Below, piece after piece: positions 42,388 through 51,891 of a DNA stretch of 64,000 nucleotides. Under the pieces are notes generated by a model. It made no database searches, was not told the origin of the DNA, and saw only the letters and a program-made list of their open reading frames with translations. The first letter of the stretch is position 1. Every line of letters starts with the position of its first letter. The translations under genes were made by a program, and so were the position numbers. Location of the stretch: contig NZ_JANRKL010000019.1 of the NCBI RefSeq assembly GCF_033763495.1, positions 1 through 64,000 on the forward strand, written 5' to 3'. Source of the stretch: Haliscomenobacter sp033763495 (GTDB lineage Bacteria > Bacteroidota > Bacteroidia > Chitinophagales > Saprospiraceae).

Positions 42388-43524
42388 TTATTTGACTTTG
42401 GCCCGGAACAAAAAGACACCAAAGCCCAGACGAAGGTTAAAATTGCTGAGGGTAAAATCATTGTCTACATACCGATGCTCATCAATGCTGAGGCGTTCGG
42501 CTGTAGTACTGCGCAAATTTCGCAACATTTGGGAATATTGTGCATCCAGCAGCAAGAAAAAACGATGGAGGTGTAATTTGACGCCTGCCCCGACCAGAAC
42601 AGAGACATTGCTGGACTGGCGATAATCCCCAATTCGCGTGCCAGGGTTAACAGTGGAAGTGTCATTTGGCGGAAAACTCAACTTGAGTGAACTCAGTTTT
42701 GCGGTTTGCCGGAGCAGGTGATCGTAACTGGCCCCAATTTTTAGATAGGGGATCAGGTGTCGTTCGACAATGCTTTCACGCGGCACCAAATTGAAAGACA
42801 AAAACAGGGGTGCCCGCAGCCAAAAATGTTTTTCAGCAATGAAGAGTCTGGCCAGATCGAGTTCCTTGTCAAAATTGGGCACATTGTCCATCTCCTGGAC
42901 ATAGCGGAAGGTATAATGAGAAACATCGAGGCCAAAATGCAGGTCAAAATTGGAGCGTCGATTCAGGGCAAGTCCAAGTTCCATTCCTGCATTGAAGCCC
43001 CAACTGACATCAAAATCGTCATCTACTCCCTTCAGGCTAAACTTACGACTGGTCAGCGTGCCACCAGGATAAACCTCTGCACTTTGAAAATTAGCTCTAG
43101 TGAGTAAGTTGGGGCCAAAAAAACCGGATATTTCCAAACAAGGATAGGTGACCACTTGCTCCCGCAGATAACGCATTTCGGGAATGTCTTTGTTGACCTT
43201 AAAAAAAGGGTCGAGACGCAAAAGCTCCAGCAAGGTGTGTTGGGAGAGGCGTAGGCTGTCCATAAAAATAAAGGACTCCGCGGCCATATTGAGCGCATTG
43301 CGACGGGTTACCCTGCTTTCATCGTGGTTGTAGAGGCAGTTACCCAGGGTTTGGATGACCTGGCTGAGTTTACCCTTTTCGTACAACTGGCTGGCTTGAA
43401 TGAGGCGTTCCTGGCAACTGTCAACTTGCGCCAAGGCTCCACAGTGCACCAGCAGAAAGCAACAACCAAGCACCACTTTGCGCCAAAAAGCCCCCACTTG
43501 CAGATTGTTTAATTTCCGCCACAT
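42388..43524 (-). CDS. Outer-membrane beta-barrel protein, last gene of the CHAT-STAND operon
   Basis: 378 residues. Signal peptide (VVLGCCFLLVHCGALAQ), then a helical periplasmic unit of about 90 residues that looks TPR-like (LIQASQLYEKGKLSQVIQTLGNCLY, followed by helices to about residue 115), then a PorT-like beta-barrel from about 130 with strands such as FNAGMELGLALNR and NVSVLVGAGVKLHLHRF and a C-terminal FGVFLFRAK. It overlaps the preceding gene by 16 bases. It presumably anchors or senses for the WD40 protein at the outer membrane. Confidence 0.82.
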   Translation of the reverse strand: MWRKLNNLQVGAFWRKVVLGCCFLLVHCGALAQVDSCQERLIQASQLYEKGKLSQVIQTLGNCLYNHDESRVTRRNALNMAAESFIFMDSLRLSQHTLLELLRLDPFFKVNKDIPEMRYLREQVVTYPCLEISGFFGPNLLTRANFQSAEVYPGGTLTSRKFSLKGVDDDFDVSWGFNAGMELGLALNRRSNFDLHFGLDVSHYTFRYVQEMDNVPNFDKELDLARLFIAEKHFWLRAPLFLSFNLVPRESIVERHLIPYLKIGASYDHLLRQTAKLSSLKLSFPPNDTSTVNPGTRIGDYRQSSNVSVLVGAGVKLHLHRFFLLLDAQYSQMLRNLRSTTAERLSIDEHRYVDNDFTLSNFNLRLGFGVFLFRAKVK

Positions 43525-45821
43525 ACCCGTTGTTGTTTAATTTCTGTACCAAAAAAGCGGCGCCAATCCTTGTCTTCCATTTGATCGTACCGTGGGCTGA
43601 GGTAGTTGATGCGCAATTGATTGCACAAATGCTCGGCATAAACGCGGGGTTCGAGGTTCCAGAAGGCAATTTCTCCGTTTTTGGTGCCCACCAAAAGGAA
43701 CCGTTCATCGGGGGTAAAACAAACCGAAGTAGCCCAACCTTCGTGATCTTCCAACAGCAAGGGTTGGTAAGTAGGATCTATTTCTGCAATTTTTAAATCC
43801 CAGATGGTTACCCGACCGTCCAGGCTGGCAGTAGCCAGATAACGCCCATTAGGGCTAAAGGTGATGTCGACGATAGGGGATTGATTTTGTTTGAATAAGG
43901 AGACGAGCGCTTCCGGCATCGCCAAGGTATTCACGTTCATTTTCCCTAGCACAATTTGCCCATTCTGAAATCCCATGGCCAACAAACCTTCTCCCCCTGC
44001 TTGCTGCGCCGCAATAGAAGTGAGGTTGCCATATTTGCTTTGGGCATTGATTTGCCGGGTGCCAAATTCCTGGCGGTACAAACGCCCATTGATCAAACCC
44101 TCAATGTTGAATTTGGTCAATTCTTCATACAGCACCTGTACTGTAAGTGCAATAAGCCCCTGATTGGTGTTTAAAAAAGTACTGGCTCGGGAACTGGCTT
44201 TAGGAACATCCGCAATGGCGGTATTTTCATCCTTCAGGTAATAAAAATGACTGCGGCCAATTCCGACCAAAGCCCCATTGTTGTTGAGAAAACCTACCGA
44301 AAAGATTTCTTCGGTGCTTTTCCCTTTGGGCCAGTCAAAACGTTTAACCATTTTATTTTTCAGGTTGTAAACTTGCAGAAAACCTAGCTCACCACCTACG
44401 AGCAAACGATCTTCACTGGGGCTCAAGGCCAGTGAATTGTGCACTGCGTCCCCTTCCAAAGGCAGGCGCGTTTGCCGGTGAGCGGGCACGCCCAGGGCGT
44501 TCCATTCATTGATGTCCCATTGTACCACCTGGCCATCGCTGCCTGTAGTAAAAAAACGTTTGCCATCATCCTGAAAAACAATGTCGCGTACCGAGCCTTG
44601 ATGGGCTTTGTTGCGAAAACGAAGGTTGTTGTCTACATCTTTCACTGCATAATACAGTGCATTGTAAATGTAGGGATGCCGGGTGAGCCCCAGTTCTGGT
44701 GATTCACTGACGATATTGTAGGCTTGCCGGGCGACGAGCGCCTGCAAACGGGGATCATCGAGCTCTTGACTTTTCAGGGCAGCATTGAGCGCAACTACGG
44801 CATTGCTGAAAACTATGGCCCGTTGGCGGGCATCTTGGGCATTTTTTTCAGCTTTTTCGGCTTCTATGCGCAGTTCTTCTGCGCGTTCGGCGGAGCGTTT
44901 GGCAGCGGTTTCGGCTCTGAGTGCTGCTTGACTGGCGCTAATGGCACTATTTTTTTCGCTCTCGGCTCGTTTCCTTTCAGCTTCAGCTTTTTTGGCATTT
45001 TCGTTGGCACGGGCGGCTTCGGCATTGGCGCGGGCGGCATTTGCAGTAGCAACTTTTGCTAAAGAATCTGCTCTGGCTGCCTCTCTAACCGCGTCTTCGC
45101 GCTCAATTACAACATCTGCCGCGTATCTATTAGCTTCGTCATTTGCTTTCTTCAAACTATCATTTTTCAATTCAATCAAATCTTTGCTTTTCTCCAAATC
45201 CTTAGCATAACGTTGGGTTTCGCAAGTTTGAAGTGTAGCCCAAAAGGCCATCAAAGAGAGCACAGAAACAAACAAAGTCAACAAAAATCCACGCCGTCTT
45301 TTTTTTCGCTGAATGGTATCCCGGGATTCATCTACAAATCCATACTCTTCTTGCGTCAAATCCAACAAATCCAGGGAAGAAGTGATGTAGTTTAAATAAT
45401 GCTCATCCAGCAACTCCTTGCGTGCCATGCGGTCGCGAATATTGGAACGCATGGTGCGCAACACCCGATTTTCGGCTTCTACTTTTTGAAAAGCGCGTTG
45501 AGCCAGGAGGTTGTTGCTGAGTTCGAATTTTCCACCAGGTGTTTTGTGCAGCAGGTTGGCCTGGAGCATTTGTTCCAGGATGCGCTGGACCATCATTGGG
45601 CCGAGGGCTTTTTTATGGTGCAATTCCTCGGCAATGGTGCTTTGGCTGAGCTGGACCCGATTCCCACCTTGTACAAACATGGACAAAACCTTATTGCCCA
45701 TGCCCCGGTATTTTTCGCCCAGGATGGATTCGATTTCGCGCACTTGCTGGTCGAGCAGGTCTTCCACAATGTTGTTGCCAGTCCCGATTTGGTCGAGGCT
45801 GTCCAGTGTGATTTTTTTCAA
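43509..45821 (-). CDS. Winged-helix / transmembrane / coiled-coil / WD40 protein
   Basis: 770 residues. It starts at a TTG (45819-45821) overlapping the upstream stop as TTGA; the same frame is closed by a TAA five codons earlier. Residues 1-115 match the winged-helix arm that follows an NTPase in STAND proteins (compare residues 265-358 of the upstream protein). A basic stretch KKRRR precedes one membrane helix (178-197), so the C-terminal 570 residues should be periplasmic: a long Ala/Glu/Lys coiled coil (about 203-345), then WD40-type repeats (from about 395: SVRDIVFQDDGKRFFTTGSDGQVVQWD; SPNGRYLATASLDGRVTIWDL; TPDERFLLVGTKNGEIAFWNL). WD40 blades usually detect ligands or complexes. Confidence 0.85.
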   Translation of the reverse strand: MKKITLDSLDQIGTGNNIVEDLLDQQVREIESILGEKYRGMGNKVLSMFVQGGNRVQLSQSTIAEELHHKKALGPMMVQRILEQMLQANLLHKTPGGKFELSNNLLAQRAFQKVEAENRVLRTMRSNIRDRMARKELLDEHYLNYITSSLDLLDLTQEEYGFVDESRDTIQRKKRRRGFLLTLFVSVLSLMAFWATLQTCETQRYAKDLEKSKDLIELKNDSLKKANDEANRYAADVVIEREDAVREAARADSLAKVATANAARANAEAARANENAKKAEAERKRAESEKNSAISASQAALRAETAAKRSAERAEELRIEAEKAEKNAQDARQRAIVFSNAVVALNAALKSQELDDPRLQALVARQAYNIVSESPELGLTRHPYIYNALYYAVKDVDNNLRFRNKAHQGSVRDIVFQDDGKRFFTTGSDGQVVQWDINEWNALGVPAHRQTRLPLEGDAVHNSLALSPSEDRLLVGGELGFLQVYNLKNKMVKRFDWPKGKSTEEIFSVGFLNNNGALVGIGRSHFYYLKDENTAIADVPKASSRASTFLNTNQGLIALTVQVLYEELTKFNIEGLINGRLYRQEFGTRQINAQSKYGNLTSIAAQQAGGEGLLAMGFQNGQIVLGKMNVNTLAMPEALVSLFKQNQSPIVDITFSPNGRYLATASLDGRVTIWDLKIAEIDPTYQPLLLEDHEGWATSVCFTPDERFLLVGTKNGEIAFWNLEPRVYAEHLCNQLRINYLSPRYDQMEDKDWRRFFGTEIKQQRVCGGN

Positions 45822-47680
45822 GCTATCAGCAATTTATGCATGTACAATTGTAAAAAAGTCAAATTGATTTTGCCGTCACCTTCGGTCACGTTTTGCAAGA
45901 GGCGGTCCATTACCTGTTCATTGTCCAGGTCAATTTTGGCAAAATGCAAGTTGCGGCGGATTACCTCGGCGGCACTAAACCGATCCAAGGGTTTAACGCG
46001 CATTTGTTCCTCAAGAATACCTGGGATAAAAGATTCAAGGTCTTGCAAATTGGCAAAAAATTCGTCCCGAATCACCAAAACCAGGTCACAATTTTGTGTG
46101 CCATCGATCAGGTAGGCGAGGTGGCGGTAAAAAAACTCCAATTGGACTGTTTCCGTCACCCAGATGAATACTTCTTCCAACTGATCGAGCACCAGTATTT
46201 TGCGCTCTTCGGTGTTGATGCTTGCTGCGTCCGCACCAAAAAACAATTCCAGAAGCCGTGGGGCTTCTTTTTTGTTAGGTGGGCCTAGAAAAAGCTCAGA
46301 AAAGAGCGTGGAATCAAACATCTCCCGACTCAGGGCGAGATAGGCAGTACGAAACAACTGCTGCACCCTAGGGATTAAACCTGCACGCAACAGGGAGGTT
46401 TTTCCAACTCCAATGGGGCCAAAAACCAGCGTAGAGCGCACAGCAGTATCGTTGATGACCTTATCAAACAATTCCCGAATTTCCTTGTCCCGCCCAAAAA
46501 ACAATTCGGCCATTTCAGGGCCATAGGGGGCAAAATTCAGGAATGGATTGGCTGGCAATTGTTGTGCGGGTACTTGTAGGGGCATGGGGATACCCGCCGT
46601 TTTGGTTTGGGACAATTTTAAGGCGATGCTATCGTGGATCAGTTCGTATTGGTCACTGTCCAGGGGCCGTAAAATGCGGTGATTGACAAAAAACTGGAGG
46701 TAGTTGAAGTGTTTGATGCGGCCCAGTTCAGGCATGGCGCGTTCTACATCCTGTCGTTTGATCGGAATTTTGGTGCCTTTGTCGGATACGAATAGCTTTA
46801 GCCATTTGAGTCCCAGTTCTTTGGTATCTACCTCCTGAGCAAAGACATCCAGTTGCTCGTCCAAAAAATCGCGCAGCACATCTTCAATCCGGCCTACATC
46901 GTTGACCAATTCATTGTCAAAAATAATCTCGGTACCGCCCCGTAAGGCTGCCACCCGGTACAACTTGTCGAGAAAAACTTGTAAATAAGTGAGTTGTACC
47001 CGGCCCATTCCTTCGGTGACCTTGTCGATGATGGTATCGGCAACCTGCTCATTGCTGAGGGTTACGTGGATCTTGTCATTTTGTAAGGTATTGACGATTA
47101 CCCGGCGCGCATTGTTCCGGCTCATGGGTTCTACCCGCAGGCGTTTGTCAAAAATTTGGGGTACTATTTTTTCAAAACTCGACAAATGCCCCAGGTATTC
47201 CTCCCTGATGACGATGATGATCTTGCAGGGAAGTTCAGCGGCCAGGAGTTTTTTGATGGTTTTGACAAAAAGGGCCTCTTCCTGTGGGGAGCCGAGGATG
47301 AACAGTTCTTCGAATTGGTCAAAAATCAGGTAAATGGGCCGCAAATAGTCGAGGTACAAGGAGTGAATCATTTGATCGGGAGCAAAGCCATCCTCAAATG
47401 ATTTTTCCAGGTCGTGTTTTTTTAACTCCTCAGCAAAAGAGTCGTTCAGGTTGTTTTTGCGGCGGATGGTAATGTCGAACAAATCACTGGATTCAAATTT
47501 TCCCGCCAGACCGCATTGTACCAAACTGGTTTTACCTGTACCCGATACACCGTACACCAGCATTAAGTTGGTTTGGAAACTCATTTGGTACAGCGATTCC
47601 ACCTCTTCTTCACGTCCGAAGAAGATTTCGGTATCTGCTTTACCGTAAGCATCCAAAAACTTGAAAGGTGTACGGGTCAT
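45818..47680 (-). CDS. Tandem STAND (nSTAND1-like) NTPase
   Basis: 620 residues with two NTPase modules. Module 1: FFGREEEVESLYQ, Walker A GVSGTGKTS (44-52), Walker B PIYLIFDQFEELF (115-127), then arm and winged helix to about 358 ending YELIHDSIALKL. Module 2: LFFGRDKEIRELF, Walker A GPIGVGKTS (421-429), Walker B ILVLDQLEEVF (495-505); it stops right after the helix INLTFLQLYMHKL, where module 1 continues for another 120 residues. The missing arm is at the start of the next gene. STAND proteins switch between closed ADP and open ATP oligomers. The start overlaps the CHAT stop in an ATGA. Confidence 0.9.
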   Translation of the reverse strand: MTRTPFKFLDAYGKADTEIFFGREEEVESLYQMSFQTNLMLVYGVSGTGKTSLVQCGLAGKFESSDLFDITIRRKNNLNDSFAEELKKHDLEKSFEDGFAPDQMIHSLYLDYLRPIYLIFDQFEELFILGSPQEEALFVKTIKKLLAAELPCKIIIVIREEYLGHLSSFEKIVPQIFDKRLRVEPMSRNNARRVIVNTLQNDKIHVTLSNEQVADTIIDKVTEGMGRVQLTYLQVFLDKLYRVAALRGGTEIIFDNELVNDVGRIEDVLRDFLDEQLDVFAQEVDTKELGLKWLKLFVSDKGTKIPIKRQDVERAMPELGRIKHFNYLQFFVNHRILRPLDSDQYELIHDSIALKLSQTKTAGIPMPLQVPAQQLPANPFLNFAPYGPEMAELFFGRDKEIRELFDKVINDTAVRSTLVFGPIGVGKTSLLRAGLIPRVQQLFRTAYLALSREMFDSTLFSELFLGPPNKKEAPRLLELFFGADAASINTEERKILVLDQLEEVFIWVTETVQLEFFYRHLAYLIDGTQNCDLVLVIRDEFFANLQDLESFIPGILEEQMRVKPLDRFSAAEVIRRNLHFAKIDLDNEQVMDRLLQNVTEGDGKINLTFLQLYMHKLLIA

Positions 47681-49392
47681 ACCTTAAATTTATTGATGAA
47701 GCCATCAAAAAGCTCGCTCACCAGGGGATAGTTGTCCCTGGTAATGTTGAGGCTGTCTTTTAAATTATCGATCAGGGTAAAGTTGATTTGTTTGTTCTCA
47801 TAGCTTGTAAAAAAGAACAATTTAGAGTTTTGCTGGCCGGATAGGGCGTTTTCGTCCAAAATAAATGGAGACAAATTCAACGAAGGAGAAACCGTTTCTT
47901 CGTCGCGCATTAAAATCACCGAGTTGTTGTCGGTGTATTCCGCGGTTTCGAGTACATCGTCCAGTACCCCAATAGCAGCAGTCAGTTGATTGAGTACGAC
48001 CAGGTTGTGCCGAAACCGTGGGGTTTCATGCCGGGGTTTGATCAGCTCAATCGTTTTAATGGTAGCCAGGGTGTATTTGGCGGCAAAACCAATGTGTTTA
48101 AAAATTTCACAGAGCTTGTCTTCTCCCTGCACACAAAAACTCTCAATCTCATCGGCGGCTACGGCCCCCATGAGTTCACGCTTCATTTCTTCCAGGAAAA
48201 GCACGGCGGTTTTTAACTCCGGTTCCTCCTGATACTGTTTGCGCAAGGTGTTGAATTCCTCTACAAACAAGGGGGTTTTGCTTTCCGCCAGCGTGTCCCC
48301 CAAGGCCTCAATGAGGTTGACAAAGTTATACGCTGGGCTATCTGCGGCAGGTAGCGACAAAAACGTTTTTAGCGTCGATTGGGTAATGGGCAGAATTGGA
48401 TAATCAGGGTTGTTGAACTTTTCGTCCCACACCTGAGCCAGCAAAACATAAGCCAAAAACTGGGCCGACACCTGATAAAGGTTGACAATTTTTTGGAGTC
48501 GATCCGTGCCGATTTCCTCCACAATCAACAACTTGCGCAAATGCATGCCAATTGGGGTGGGGAAGGAGTCGATTACAGCAACCCGCAAGTCGCGCATTTT
48601 GGGCTCGCGATTTTTGGATTTGGCCTCGTCCAAAATCAACTGAATGCTGCGGCTATGAGGAGCAATGGCATTGGCAATGGCCATCACCAGCTTTTGGTTG
48701 ATCACCACCCCACTTTGGTATTTCAATCCTGCACCCCGCACAATGAAAGAACCTGCACTTTGCCGGGGAATCTTCCAGTTCAGCACGGCTTCTCTACCTT
48801 CGGTGATGTAGAGCCCCCAGGGAAGTGGGTCAGTTTCTTCTTTGCGCACCCGCAGACCACGATTGATGCCTGCCGCCTGACCAGTAGTCATCAAATGATT
48901 GGCTGCCGCAAGTTTATAAGCTTCTTCCAGGGTATGGTCTTCTGCCAATGCCCGGTAAAATACGTCCGAAAAGGTCCGGGCGGCTTGATCCGCAATGGGG
49001 ATAGAGGTGGCAATGATGGCTGGAATTCCCAGCTCCTGCAAAAGCCCTACCTGAGCTCGTGTGGAACAACCATTGAGAAAAACCACCTTTAATTCTTTTT
49101 GCAAGGCCAACAACTGGGCAATTCCATCGGAATTGGCTGTTTGATCCTGCAAAAGGATTTCTTTACTTCCTGCGTGCCCCCCGTAGTGGAAGATATTGAT
49201 GCGGTCTTTGAGGTCGGTTACAAAGCGGCTGATGTCGGCAGTGGTAGCGCTGGGCTCAATGACCAATTGCAGGTACTGTTGATTGGCAAGGGGAAGCAAA
49301 TGCCCGTTAATGACCTTGCGTTCCTCGTCGAGGAGGGGCAGGTGATCATCTTTGTCATTGGCAAAAGCCAAAAAAATTACGGGTTGCTTCAT
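47677..49392 (-). CDS. CHAT-domain caspase-like protease
   Basis: 571 residues, no signal peptide. The first 170 residues are a CHAT domain: catalytic His in IFHYGGHAGS (H73) and Cys in VVFLNGCST (C109), with LGIPAIIATSIPIADQAARTFSDVFYRALAE as the typical later segment. A linker helix around residue 215-235 is followed by a helical region without recognised domain (240-571), which may be the adaptor that docks to the STAND protein. CHAT proteases act as executioners in gasdermin and Craspase-type systems. First gene of a four-gene operon with overlapping ends. Confidence 0.88.
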   Translation of the reverse strand: MKQPVIFLAFANDKDDHLPLLDEERKVINGHLLPLANQQYLQLVIEPSATTADISRFVTDLKDRINIFHYGGHAGSKEILLQDQTANSDGIAQLLALQKELKVVFLNGCSTRAQVGLLQELGIPAIIATSIPIADQAARTFSDVFYRALAEDHTLEEAYKLAAANHLMTTGQAAGINRGLRVRKEETDPLPWGLYITEGREAVLNWKIPRQSAGSFIVRGAGLKYQSGVVINQKLVMAIANAIAPHSRSIQLILDEAKSKNREPKMRDLRVAVIDSFPTPIGMHLRKLLIVEEIGTDRLQKIVNLYQVSAQFLAYVLLAQVWDEKFNNPDYPILPITQSTLKTFLSLPAADSPAYNFVNLIEALGDTLAESKTPLFVEEFNTLRKQYQEEPELKTAVLFLEEMKRELMGAVAADEIESFCVQGEDKLCEIFKHIGFAAKYTLATIKTIELIKPRHETPRFRHNLVVLNQLTAAIGVLDDVLETAEYTDNNSVILMRDEETVSPSLNLSPFILDENALSGQQNSKLFFFTSYENKQINFTLIDNLKDSLNITRDNYPLVSELFDGFINKFKV

Positions 49393-49738
49393 AATTAGGC
49401 ACTAGTCGGGGCTGCCTTTGTGGCTGCCCTTTTTAGAGGCTACCCTAATGGCGGCCCTTTTAAACAATTCAGAAAGTGAAATTAATTTTTTTTCCGTTTC
49501 CAAATTAGTTTTAGGAAAGATATGTCTGATTTTAGAACCAGTTTATCCTCCATAACGCTTTTTTCATCAGATATTGCTTGCATGTTGATGAGAAAAAGTA
49601 GTAATTTTCCGGCATTAAAAGTCCTCCTGTCTTGTATTGATCGCAACTTTTTGTCCGTTTACCTTGTCTGACCTTGCGGTTGCCCGGAAATCAACCTTCA
49701 CAAACAACTACGCTTGTTAAACCTAAAACTATTATACA
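49393..49738. other. Upstream region of the CHAT operon and of a truncated gene
   Basis: 346 bases between divergent genes. Near 49410-49460 are imperfect direct copies of GGCTGCC and GGC(T/G)(A/G)CCC words; the rest is AT-rich. It should contain both promoters, but I cannot place either with confidence. No gene or strong stem is seen. Confidence 0.5.
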
Positions 49739-49969
49739 ATGAAAAAACTGTTTTTCCTGTTCGCCTTTTTGGGTGCTGTTTTGTTCAGTAACGCGATTCA
49801 TGCTCAAGCTTACAATTCTGCAATTGGTTTGCGTTTGGGTTATCCCACATCTGTTTCTTACAAAAAGTTCCTAACCGAATCCAATGCCATTGAGATTTTT
49901 GCTGGGTACCGTGGCTATTCGTTCTACAACTGGTTTAGTGTAGGCGCAGCCTCATCGCCATTAAGTTAA
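49739..49969 (+). pseudogene. Outer-membrane protein gene truncated by an insertion sequence
   Basis: A signal peptide (LFFLFAFLGAVLFSNAIHAQ) is followed by a first beta hairpin typical of small outer-membrane barrels (YNSAIGLRLGYPTSVSYKKFL...IEIFAGYRGYSFYNWFSVGA). Host sequence ends at about residue 71, where the IS terminal repeat begins (49953), and the frame stops inside that repeat. The missing 3' part is not found just beyond the other IS end. Non-functional. Confidence 0.8.
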
Positions 49970-51551
49970 GCGAGTGATAGGGCTCAAGTAAAGATAAAAA
50001 GCTATCGGGTAAATTTTTTCACAAAAAAAAGATGGCGGTAGCTTTTTATCTATACTAAGATCCAAAAAAGGTTGTAGCCTAGATTTTCACTAAGACAAAG
50101 GAGTACGACAAGCTAAATTGCGGATTTAGTTGATAATTCAAGGCAAAAAGCCTTTATAGAGCGGGGCGGTAATTTTTTTCATAGCTATGGCGATCAGTTC
50201 TGATTTTACGCCTTTTGGCACGGGCTTTGGGCTTGGGGGGGCGATCGGGTTCCATGGATTGAAACATTTGGCGATAAAAATCTTTGAGCCAGTGCTTGAG
50301 TTGAGTAAAGGGTCGGAGAGTAAATTTGACTAAAAAACGTTTAAGGAGCCCCAGGGTGATATTGCGATTGGGTTTGTAGTTGTGCAATCGTCTGTGGTTA
50401 ATAGTTTTGATCTTAGTTTGTTTAGAGGCAAATAAAGCAGATTGGATGTTGTACAAAATGAAGTGGGCATAAATGTCCTGCCAACAATTATTGACGGTAT
50501 AAGCGGAGAAGTTGGCGAGTTGAAAAAAGGACTTAAGGACAAAGAAGCAAGATTCGATGCCCCACCTTTTGCGATAAAGCTCAGCAAAATGAGCCTGTTT
50601 GAAGCGCTTTTGATCGAGTAGAGTGGTGAGTAGCACTTCGATTTGTCCATCGGGCAAAAAGACGCGAATCAGGCGATAAGTAATGTGGGTTTGTGCAAGA
50701 TGTTCCAAGCCTAATTCCTGCAAAGATTTGCGAGCCGTTTTGGTAAGTTTCTCCGTAATGATTTGCTCTCTAAGGCCAGAATTGACAAAACGCTTGGTGC
50801 TAGCATTGAAGCCTAAAGGGAGTCTAATGATGCACTTAGAGCCAAAATGAGTATGCAAAAAGGGGATAATGTGTGAGGCGAAACCTCGATCATAGACCAT
50901 GAGCACATCTGATGGAAGTTGAGCAATGGAGCGCATGGCTACCACTACTTCCGAAACTTGATTGGTATGAAACGTTACCGTCGTAATGAGCTGATTGAGC
51001 AGATCATAACAAGCCAAAAGTCGAGTGGAAACTACGGCAGCATGCTGATTAAAAGCCCTCCCAAATTCAACGCCTAAGCACTCTTGTTCTGGTAAGCGCA
51101 AACCCGTCCCATCACTGGCCCACAAACGGAGCCCTTTCCAGCGCTTGACCTTAAAGCATTGGTAAAAAAGGCTCACACTCAACTCGAACATATCTTTAAA
51201 GAACCTGGGCAAGAGTTTTTGCCGCGCTTGCACCAAAGCACTTTTAGTCGGTGAAGTTTCCTTGCAATCCAGCCAACTAAAAAATTGGTCAAGTTCCACA
51301 CAAAGTGTACTTTTGAGTAAGCTAATGCTCAGCCATACCACCCGATCCAGGTGCAGAATTCTTGTACGGGTGAAATCCTTTCCTGGTCTGGCAAAATAGT
51401 GTTGGCTTTGCGTTTTAGCATAGCTAGGAAAATGTCTCAAGCCATTAAGATAAGTGGGAAGGGGGGAACGCATGATTAACGGAATTTTTCACAAGTTCCT
51501 CTTTTCCCCGTTTTTTACAAAGCTTGCTTGATGCTTAACTTAATGGCGATG
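49953..51551. mobile_element. IS4-family insertion sequence, 1599 bases
   Basis: Perfect 19-base terminal inverted repeats: CATCGCCATTAAGTTAAGC at 49953-49971 and its complement at 51533-51551. One transposase gene lies between on the minus strand. No exact target duplication is visible: the flanks GGCGCAGCCT and GTGGCAGCCC are only loosely similar. The element breaks an outer-membrane protein gene. Confidence 0.9.
50154..51473 (-). CDS. IS4-family DDE transposase
   Basis: 439 residues, full length. The DDE residues are visible: first Asp in LWASDGTGLRL, second in MVYDRGFAS, Glu in the Y-x2-R-x3-E-x6-K motif LYRKRWGIESCFFVLK. A basic C-terminus (KPKARAKRRKIRTDR) follows. The gene is intact, so the element may still be active. 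Confidence 0.93.
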   Translation of the reverse strand: MRSPLPTYLNGLRHFPSYAKTQSQHYFARPGKDFTRTRILHLDRVVWLSISLLKSTLCVELDQFFSWLDCKETSPTKSALVQARQKLLPRFFKDMFELSVSLFYQCFKVKRWKGLRLWASDGTGLRLPEQECLGVEFGRAFNQHAAVVSTRLLACYDLLNQLITTVTFHTNQVSEVVVAMRSIAQLPSDVLMVYDRGFASHIIPFLHTHFGSKCIIRLPLGFNASTKRFVNSGLREQIITEKLTKTARKSLQELGLEHLAQTHITYRLIRVFLPDGQIEVLLTTLLDQKRFKQAHFAELYRKRWGIESCFFVLKSFFQLANFSAYTVNNCWQDIYAHFILYNIQSALFASKQTKIKTINHRRLHNYKPNRNITLGLLKRFLVKFTLRPFTQLKHWLKDFYRQMFQSMEPDRPPKPKARAKRRKIRTDRHSYEKNYRPAL

Positions 51552-51891
51552 GTGGCAGCCCTACGTGGCTGCCTTCTAAAGGCACCCATCACCGTTCCAG
51601 TACAAATCCACCAAGTTCATCGCCTTGCGCCGACAACTCAAAGCCGACCACAACCAAAATAAAAACTACCAATTATCGGCGAAGATTCAGGCTTTAAAGG
51701 AACTGAAATGAACAAGCCTATTCCAGTTCAACAGCCCATCCAGATCCCTCAAGAATGTTTATAAAAACAAAATCATTCTATCCCATCCATAAGTCCCCGT
51801 TTTTCATCCACTGCTTCCCAGGGCAAATTTCCGCTTATTAGTTTTGAGTAGAAACAAACACATTACCCATCTAACTCAAAATTAATAGGTC
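51552..51891. other. 340-base region after the IS, with possible gene remnant
   Basis: Just after the IS lies a hairpin GGCAGCC(CTACGT)GGCTGCC (51554-51573). From 51580 to 51711 a frame of 43 codons ends in an even, coding-like peptide (STKFIALRRQLKADHNQNK...IQALKELK); it could be the tail of a lost gene but is not recognised. The last 150 bases before the next gene are AT-rich and likely hold its promoter. Confidence 0.4.

Noticed and set aside
44724..45062. Phe/Gly-rich frame on the + strand
   Set aside because: Antisense shadow of the Ala/Glu coiled coil in the WD40 protein.
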